Assembly: GCA_036852015.1 (NCBI GenBank)
Contig: JAANDG010000021.1
Location: forward strand, 186,001-250,000
DNA from: Pelodera strongyloides
Lineage: Eukaryota; Nematoda; Chromadorea; Rhabditida; Rhabditidae
Reading direction: 5' to 3'
Length of the DNA: 64,000 nt
A model generated the notes under the pieces. The model saw only the letters and a program-made list of their open reading frames with translations. It made no database searches and was not told where the DNA came from. Both the position numbers and the translations under genes were made by a program. This document shows, one piece after another, positions 35,201 through 45,800 of the stretch. Position 1 is the stretch's first letter, and each line of letters opens with the position of its first letter.

Positions 35201-38200
35201 TATTCCTTCTAATTAAGAGCTTTTGCTCCACAAGGCATGTTTATTGGAATTAAATACCACCATCTATCGATAAAAAGAAGGAAATCGTACACTTAGATCT
35301 CGTGAGGCTCCTCCTTTAAAGCGGCATGGCAAGTGGTAGGTGACGCATAGTGTACCCTTATGCGCCGGACATGCCGTACAATACGTTGCCTAATATACTT
35401 ACCCTAAAATCGCTTGCCATTTTGTTCACGTTTATTAGTTTGTTATTAAAAATAAACCACTTATTGGGGTCTCTATTGTCTCATAATTGCCGTTTAAAGC
35501 ATTGTGGTACGTGGTTTTGCGACGTATGTTTCTACTCAGCGTCGGAATCCCCAGCAGGGAACCGAAATTTGCACATAAAACGTGGAAATACAGTTGCACA
35601 GATTTCACAAACCACGCGTCACACCGCTTTAATAGCATGTTCATTTTACGTTTATCCTAAGATATATCTCCCAAAATAATGTTTTGTCATTTCGTTCACG
35701 GTTGCGTGACTTTATCCCTAAAAGAGGCCTTTAGTTCCCATTTCGTTCCTTTTATGCTCTCTTTTCTTTATATTCCTTTGGATTCAATGGGATGAATTTA
35801 TAAGGGAATTGCCCTCATCTACTCTCTCTCTCTCTCTCTGTCTCTCTCTCTTCTCTCTCTCTCTCTCTCTCTCGTCCCTCTCTCTCTCTGTCCCCCTCTC
35901 TCTCTCTCTCTCTCTCTCTGTCCCTCTCTCTAACTAAAATATGAATATGAATATCTGCCAAATGAAACAACTAAGGCCAAGGCTAGGAGGTAGGAGCCCA
36001 AACATCAAAAGCTCTTTTTGTGTGATAATAGTTTTTGAGTGGGGCTTGATGTGTCAGAGATAAAGCTGGGTTCTATGAACCGTGCAATACTTGACTAAAA
36101 TAACTAACAATAAGCGAATGGAGATGCAAAATGCAAGAACGAATTGTTGTTATTGTTTTTCATTGACCATTGAGGACAACTGAATTTCTACGTAGTTATG
36201 CTATTTTTCTCGATGTGTTTCAAAAACCGGCCGGCATTTCGCTTTAAACGATCAGGCCCATGGGAAAATGACTGTCCGGAGTTTTGATGAAATCGATACT
36301 CGATACTATGTTTCTGTAGTATGTAGTAGGATCAATTCATATCATTTAATACTAGACAAGTCATTATTCTCCAGAATAGTAATCAATTCTTACAGAAACT
36401 GTGAAACATTCCGGTTTTCGTTGCAGAAAAAAATTAGTGTTTTGACACTTGTGACTAATTTAAGCGACGGAGAATCTAGGTTTCGCTGTTGAACATTTAG
36501 TTTTTAAACATAATTAGATAATATGGAAAAAGAGGGGACCACCAAAAGAAATCTTAAAGCGAAATGCCGGCCGGTTTTTGAAACACATCGAGTACATCAG
36601 CATTATTATGCAGCGTATGCAAATGAACATAAATTAGAATAGGAAATGGGGCTAATTTCGAGCTAATTAGCATAAATACTTTGTCCACGATGCGTTAAAA
36701 AAAACCGGCAGGTATTTCGCTTTAAGACATCGGCACCGTCGACCTGCTCGACGTACTTTATCTATAATTTCCATATTTAGAATTATCCACGAGATGGACA
36801 TCCAGGAGCCGGAATTCACTAGTGAACAAGTCAGAAATGTGCTCTTCACTCAAGATGCTGGCAATCAATGTGAGTCAATCAATAAAGAATGTGAATTACC
36901 ATAGGAATTATAGTCATAAATTATATGCTAATTTCCGATGGTGCTTCTTGCTTTTCACTCAAGATACTGGTAATCAATGTGAGTCACCATTATCATAGGA
37001 ATTACCATATGAATAGGAAAGTTACCATAGGAATTATGCACACAAATAATACGCTAATTTTCCGAGTCACTGTGTGGTTATGCTAATTCTTACTTTTCAC
37101 CCAAAATGATGCTAATCAATATATGCCGATATAAAGTTACCATAGGAATTATTTACATATGTAACGTGGAAAAATGACTTTCCCTCGTTTCAATGCTAGT
37201 AGTAAGAAAATATAAAAATAAAAGAATTCCGGCGCAGGTTCAAGTTCAAACGGTTTAACAGTAATCACCAAATATTCTATGTATAAAAACTTAAAAACTA
37301 TTTTCATTCAGTTCACATTCTATCTCGTACCGTGCAAAGCATATGTACAACAGGATCCGTTGGTGGTTCATTTGATTACGATCAGACGTGGATTTGTGCC
37401 TTGTAAGTCAATCAATGATAAGTTCTGGTCGTTTTTTTGTTAATAAGAAGTTATTTTCTTAAAGCAGAATTGTACCTACTTTGGGAAATTTGCATACGAT
37501 ACGCATATCCTATGTATCCTATGTAAATTTGATGCCGGAAGCTTCGAACGGGCACCAAAAATTTGCATTTTCCCAACTTAGTTACAATACTGCTTTAAAA
37601 AAAAAAGAATTCGCCAACCCACAATCAAAACCTTGAGCCAGAGTCTTCCTAGAATTTATTGTTTTACACAAATTTTGGCCCTGATAGCCCTTATTCAAGC
37701 CCAACTTTCAAACATTTGTACTATGGAGAAGGCAGTAGTACTAGCAATGAGTCAAATACACTTAAAATATGAAGATAGGGAGAAACGTAGGTTACCAACC
37801 ATTTGGTTTTATTTCCTCATCCGCAAGTTGTCCTACAAAAAGTTTGTAAAATCGATTAAAAAATCGATAAATTTTTGAATTGCAAAATCCATGCTATATA
37901 CGGTATAATAGCGACAGATGGTAAAAAATCGAGTAAAAAAAATGAAAAACCATAAAAAAAAATTCAGATGCATGCTGAATACTGTACAACACCGACACGT
38001 GGCCATTGCACGTTTATCGCATCCAACAAATTTGGGACGAACAATGCAGGATCTTCGGTTTATTATCATTGTGATTGCGCCGAGCCGAGCGGTGAGTTAA
38101 TTTGCATAATATTTGCTTTCAGTGTAAGTGTAATTTTTCAAGATGTTGTTCCTGATAATGGCGTAAAGCCGAAACCGGTCGAACATAAAAAAAAACACTT

Positions 38201-38766
38201 TGATTCGCGTGTTTTTGAATCTTATACTGGGAGTCGGAAGAAGCTCTGATTTTATCATCTATATGTTTAGTGTAATGGTAATGTACTGTGTAAATGTACT
38301 AGGTACTGTGCATTATTGTAAGTTCATTTTCTTATTATCATTGTGATTACGCCGTTGTAAGCTGTAATTTCGCTCTAAATACATACAATAACAAACTAAA
38401 GTAGTTGTATTGAAGAATTGAAGCATGCGATACTCGCTCTAGCAACGCTTCCGCGGGTTGATTTAACGCTGAGAAATTTTTTTTTATCTTTACGTTTATG
38501 TTAGGCTACACAAACGTCGCGGATTCAGTTGCTACGTATAACGGGGTGGACTTTATCTTTTAAATTTGCTTTTACATTTGCACGCATTAGCTATGTGCTC
38601 CTGCTCTGTGGATGTATCTACATATTCATTTACTTTTTATTTTGCTTTGCTACTCGCTACTCCCCCCTCAGTCCTAATGAGGCTGTTTTCTTGGTTAGGC
38701 ACTCTTGATCTTTCTTTCTCTCTCTTTCTCACTCTCTCACTCTCTCTTTCTCACTCTCTCACTCTC

Positions 38767-38847
<81 letters not shown>

Positions 38848-41800
38848 TGCTCTCAAAATTGAAACGCACGTCGATTTTCGCCCCATAATTTGATTTGTCA
38901 TCTCTGAAGCTGCGTTCGCTTCTTGAAGGAGACGAGGATTCACAACCTATATTTTCTTGAAGAAATATAAGAAATTCTAGGGGGCAATGGGCGTAAGGGG
39001 TCTTCGTAATATACAAATCGCTAAAGATTAAAGTCATAAGGTTAACCATAGGAGACTCTAACATAGTTGAGTTTGACTGCCGATTAGAACTAACAGTTGT
39101 AATTCTTACGAAAATCACGATGTCAAAAAAATATATAAATAAGATAAGATGTTAAAGCGAAATACCGGTCGGTTTTTGAAACGCGTTCTGGACAACTTTA
39201 TTCTTACGTATTTATGTTAATTTGCTCGAATTTAGCCGGATTTTGTTATTCGAAATTTGCATAGGCTGCATAAGAGCATAATAATGTTGGTGTATGAGGT
39301 GTGTTTCAAAAAGTGACCGGTATTTCGCTTTAAAATATTATTTTATATTAATTCTTAGAAAGGAACAAAAACCGCTTTGGAAACGACGCGCACTTTTGCC
39401 ACCCTATTTGCTGATATGGATATACGACAACGATTAGTGATGGCACAATCGGTGGATCAGTTCAGGTACAATATATTTTATTGAAATTATTGAAAGGTAT
39501 GACAGGCGTTTTGTAAAAACACAAACTGCATATATTTTAAGCAAATTATTGTGCTCTGGCATAGACAGCAGAAGTTGCATATAAAGAATTCCAAACCACA
39601 TGTTGCATCGCTTTAATAATCGTTTCTATGAAGAATTTTAAAACCAAGGGTCACACCGTTTGAATAATTATTTCTATAAAGAATTTAAAACCGCGTGTCG
39701 CACCGCTCGAATAGTTGTTTCTATGCGGAATTCCAAAACCACGTGTCGCACCGTTTTAATAATTGTTTCTATGACGAGTTTCAAAACCACGTGTCACACC
39801 GCTTTAATAATTATTACCATAACGAATTCCAAAACCACGTGTCACACCCTTTAAAAATTATTACCATAACGAATTCCAAAACCACGTGTCACACCCTTTA
39901 ATAATTATTTCCATGTTCAGGGCCACCCTTCTAAGCGCAGCCAAAGAGCTTGCAATGGACCAAAACGAGTGGCGAGGAAGGAAAGCCAGCATACATCTCA
40001 GTCAAGCGAAGGAGCAAATTGTAACCTTTTTATGTTATTTTAAATTTAAAGCGATATAACAGCTGGTTCGTGAAGCGTGCGCTTGAGCAGCTGCACTCAC
40101 AAACGTTCTATGCAAAATAATATGATTAGAATACAAAACCGCGCAGTTAATTGCGTACACTACATCGGAATAAAGCGTCTAGCATACGTTTCAATAAACT
40201 GACGTTATACCGCTTTAATTTTCGTCCAAATGTGGCATAAAGTGATTCGATAGTGATAAGTAATAAATGCGAATAAAGTAGTGCGCCAATGTGTTGACAT
40301 TTACCCAAGTGCCCTTATTAATTATTATTTTTAAATTTCGTATTAATAATGTTTTAGTTCGGTCCCGGCCGTTGGTTTCCGTTCCGTGGTTTAGTGGACG
40401 AATTTCGAAGGCGAGGAAAGCATTATATCAGTGACTATACGGATGGAATGTATGGCCAAAAGACAATGCAGGTGAGAAATTTAAAGCGGTATGACACGTG
40501 GTTTTGAATTATGTGCAGGACAATTGACTTCCCATGTCATGTATCATATGCAAATGTGTTTCATTCTGTGCCGGGAATGCGCGAATGTCCACAAGGTCAC
40601 ACCATAATCATTTTTTCTCTAACTAGAATGGCTATGAATGATTCAGCTTTGTACAATATGTCATGATAATTTGGTTTCGTATTTAGAAGGTTAAGCACAT
40701 CATAGTAAATAGAATCTAGTTTAAACCTAACCTTAAACTAAGCCTAAGCCTAAGCCTAAGCCTAGCTATACATTCTTCTTTTCAGAAACTCTTCTCTACC
40801 GTCGTATTTCTATATTTCGCGTGCCTTTTGCCCGCGATTGCCTTCGGAGTGCTCAATGACGACAATACTAATGGAGGAATCAGTCAGTAGTTTTATATTT
40901 GTATTAATAGTAATATTGACCTTAGGGTTATTATTATAAGTAGTATTGATCACTAGATTAAACTTATTATTTTTTGTTTTTACTTCTATATTTCCAGACG
41001 TGCGAAAGGTGATCTTTGCTCAAGCAATCGGTGGCCTCTTCTTTGCTGTTTTTGGGGGACAACCGATGATCATACTGCTCACTACTGTACCTTTAGCCAT
41101 TTATATTAAAGGTAAGTGACTTAAGGTTGATTGGATACTCAACAATTGTGCTTCGCTGTAGTGTGTAGTCATTCATAGTCCATAACACAAACCTGGGGAA
41201 AATCGGAAAAATTCGCGGAAATAGAGACATCACGAAGGTGTGCTCACATAAGACTTGTGCAAGCTCGGCGAACAAATGGCGCACATCAAATGTGCGTCAA
41301 TTGTATTCAATGTACAATTTCAGTTATCTTCAAGATATCCCAAGAGCTCGGCTACGATTTCTTTGCCATGTACGCGTGTGTTGGACTTTTCTGCCAAATG
41401 TTCCTGATCATCTATTCCGCAACAGAGTTATGCAGTTTAATGAAACTGGCGACCAGGTATGGTTACCACAATTTTTAAAGTGGTATGACACGTGGTTAGT
41501 AAAATAAGTGCATTGTGTATCCTGCACAAGAGCACAAGATAATATGTATACGCAACTAGAGCTGCGTTTTGTACCGGAAATTCACAACAGGGCACAGAAA
41601 TTTGCACATCTTAATATATGGGATCGGAGCCCAGCATTTTTCACAAACCACATGCCATACCACTTTAAAGATTCGGCGATTAAATGTTTACTGAATGGAC
41701 GTATAGAAAATAGATCTTTCTAAAAAAATTGCTCATTACAGATCGGCAGAGGAAATGTTCTCTCTGTTTATCGCAATTGCATTTACGGTCGAAAGTTTAC

Positions 41801-42823
41801 GGGCAGTTCATACGAGTGAGTTTTTGTTGGAAAATGATATTTTATTAATTTTTAATTTTTGGAAAAGTTGTTAGATTAACAAAGAAATCGGAGTGTTATT
41901 AGCCCGTATTCTCGGGTCGACGGGAATGTTCCGTTTGGGAGAAATTTTTCCTCCAGCTAGTTTAGATAGTCGAGAAATTTGCATACAAAGGATTTCCCAA
42001 ACGGAACGTTTCCATCGACCCGAGAATACTGGCTATTGTTGCTCGTTTGACGTTGTGTGCAAAACTACGTGAGCTTTCGCACTGTCGGTTTCTTCCGATT
42101 ATACTTTGTAAAGGATCGTCAAAAAGATATAACACGCCACATTTTATCTTATTTGGATTATTATTTCGTATGCTGTCTGATACTGATTTTGCTTACTGAC
42201 AATAAGCCTCACGTGGTAGCTGAGGCCGTATTCAACAACACGCAGGGAGCCCTCACTGGCCTCCCCAGGGAGCTAAAGAGTGCGTAGAGAGTGCGCTCTA
42301 GGGAGGGCTCCCTGTGTGTTGGTGAATACGGCCCGATGGCCTCCTGTTAGGGACCTGCTTATGTGTCCTTGCTTTGTGTTACTTTGGATTTTAGGCTTCA
42401 AAAATAACTACAACGTTTGCAATAATGAAAATCCGGCGAATATGACTTCTTTACTCAATTCAACGTTAATAACGCCTGCGGTAAGTCAGAAATACATTTT
42501 TGTATTTACTTTATATGTTTAATCTACAAAAATTGAGAACATATGGCAGTGGCCACAGTAAATTGCTGTCTGAAGCATGTTCATCTAGCCTTCAAGTTTT
42601 CTTATTATCGAAAATAGTTCCTCGTCGTTTAATATTTGGGTAAAGCTTTGTAGCATAACAATATTCTACGAACAAGCATTGTTCATAAATATTAGTAAAC
42701 CCCTCCCCAATAGGCTTATGCAGGTCGGCCGAATACTAAAAGAAGAAAATATACATCGAATGTTCAATATAAATTTACTAATTGTTGAAGCTAATTACAG
42801 CTTATGCTAATTAAATGGATAAT

Positions 42824-42897
<74 letters not shown>

Positions 42898-45800
42898 GTA
42901 TATTATTTGCAGCGCGAGTGTCGCCGGGAGACCTCAATACTCTACATGTTACTAATGTTAGGCACACTGTGGCTCGGCTTATTCTTGTACAACTTCAGAA
43001 AGACACCGTATCTAACGAGGTGAATAAATGTTAAAACCGTACGGTTCGCGCAGTTGCCGCACAAAAAAGGTGTGCGCGGGAGGTGCCTTATCGGTGCGCA
43101 AAAGACCCCCATTACTATTGGCGCACTTGCGGCGCACTTCCTGAAGGAGTTTATACCCATCATCAGTTGAGTGTCTGAAATACACGGCCCATGCAAATCT
43201 AGATTCTGGATTCTTGAAATCTAGACTTTATTTTATTTCATATTTCATATTTTATTTTTATTTTGTTTATTAATTCATAGGTCTCGACGCGAATGGCTGG
43301 CCGACTATGCTCTACCCGCATCGGTTCTTATCATGACTTTCACCGGATCTTATGGATTTCACGATGTTGACAGTCAGTTTTGATCTTACTTGTTTTTGTG
43401 TTATTTTTTATTTTTTAGATATTTATACATACTGCTCGTTGATAACTTGCACGAGAAGACATTTTCGACAGCATTGATAATATTGCAGATGATAGGCATA
43501 GTTGTAAACTTTTTAGGTTTGTACTTGTACTGTGTTTACTTATTTACGACATAACTAGCCTATTGTTTGCTGCTGGACTATATATAGATTTAGATATGGG
43601 TCTTGACTTCTTTTTTATTTATTTCTATACCAAATAACTATATTCCTAAAAATCTCATTTGCAGAAGACATGTTCAAAATGCGAGAAGAGGTGGCACTAA
43701 TTCGAGTTGCTGATATTCTGAGTCTGCCCTGGCAAGGGTAAGTAGAGGAGCCTGTGGTCGTCGTGAAGCGGTATAGCACGTGGTTTATGAAGCGTAGTCA
43801 ACTGCACACGTGGCACATAATGACACAAAATTTGCATATAAAATATAGGAAATGCAGTTGTCCACGTGTTTCACAAAACAGGTGCGGAATCGAATTAGCA
43901 TATGTAAGCGCGAAACATAGCTGTCGTTGGTAGGAAACTTTTGTCTGACGAAGGCGAGTTCTACATCGTTCTTATCAACGAGCAGTTTTTCATTTAAAGG
44001 GATAGATTCATCTCAAATCACCCATCTTTTTATTGTTTTTATTAATAATATCACAAATATCATTCACAATGATAACTAAATCAATCACAGAATTACATGC
44101 CTCGCAGAAGAAGCTTCCTTTATTGCAAGCTTGGTGATCGGAAGCCAAAATCTAAACACAAAAACTAATACCGTACACAGATCGCGCGGGCCAATGGCAA
44201 TTCGCCAAGTTACAAACTACACTCGGCAGGACATTATTTCCCACGGTGTATTATCATTTAATCGCTCTTGGCTAGTTGCCATTAGCCCGCGCGATCTGTG
44301 TACGGTATAAGTTTTTGCGTTTAGATTTTGGCTTCCGATCACTAGTTTCCAATAAAGGAAGCTTCTTCTGCGAGGCGTATAGTTCTGTGATTCATTTATC
44401 TCACGTTGTGAATGATATTTGTGTTATTATTAATAAAAACAATAGAAAGAGGGGTGATTTGAGATACACCGTATCCCTTTAAAAAGTGTGTTTTTTTTTA
44501 AACGGCATTTATACAATTATTACTATCTTTACTTCCAGGTACTTCGTATGCCTGCTTCTCGGATTCTCGCTATCTTTTCTCTTCTTTATCGATCAAAATA
44601 TCACGTCGGCCATAGTTAACAACTCTCAAAACAAGTAATTCTTTAATATTTTTGGTATATTTTTATGAAAAGTGAGCCGTAACATAACTCAAAGTGTCTT
44701 TGATCGCGTTTGTGTACATTGTGTGCACAAAGTGGCACACAATTGATATATGAGAGGAATTCCGATGTCCAGCATAGGCTTCACAAACCACGTGTCATAC
44801 CGCTTTATTTCTCTTTCAGGTTGAAAAAGGGTCAAACGCAGAATTTGGACTTATTCGTAGTGGCCATTTTGAATATGTTCTTATCTCTTGTTGGTTTACC
44901 ATGGATGCATGGGGCTCTACCACATTCCCCATTACATTTGAGAGCATTGGCCGATGTGGAGGAAAGAGTTTCGCAAGGACATGTACATGAAGTGTAAGTT
45001 CAAATATTATTTAAAACGAAATACCAGCCGGTTTTTGAAACGCGCCGTTGACAGCTGAATTCTTACGTATTTATGCAAAGTTGCTCGAATTTAAATTTAC
45101 TCGTTTTGTATTCTAATTTATGATCATTTGCATAAACGCATACGAATTTTGGTGTACTCGATGTGTTTCAAAAACCGGCCGGTATTTCGCTTTAAATATT
45201 AGAAGGTTTAAAATGTTAAATAATATTATAATACGTCATTACTATAACAAAAAGAGGTTCACAGGGACATGTACATGAAGTGTAAGTTTAAATATTATTA
45301 AATATACAGCTCACGGGAATTAAGTGTCAAATCTCCTTTCTTTTATCGAGAACTATGATAAACGGCTAAAAGGAGAGAAATAGAGTGTGTAGTTTTCATG
45401 AGTCTAGTCATTTAATGATTGAAATACTATGTAATAAGTCTTAAAGCGAAATGCCAGCCTCTTTGGAAAATTTGCATATGATAAGCAAATCCTATGTATC
45501 CTATGCTAATTTTGCGCGATCGTCCACGGCAATCGCGCAAAATTAGCATAGGATACATAGGATTTGCTTATCATATGCAAATTTTCCAAAGAGGCTGGCA
45601 TTTCGCTTTAAAATAAATATAACAAAAAGAGTATCGTATCCCAAGGACCCAAATCATTTTCACATAAATAGCAGACTACAGACTACAGTATACGCATGCA
45701 TACAGTATTGCCCGTACTTGACAGTACAATAATTTCAATTACAGTATAATGAACGTGCGCGAGACCCGGCTGGCCACCCTAATTGCCCATACTTTGATAC

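Noticed and set aside
38142..38180. Hammerhead ribozyme in SLC4A11 intron
   Set aside because: The core reads CTGATAA instead of CTGATGA, so it was kept only as a degenerate relative.
39660..39901. Repetitive ORF in the SLC4A11 intron
   Set aside because: It is a translation of the 60-bp tandem array.
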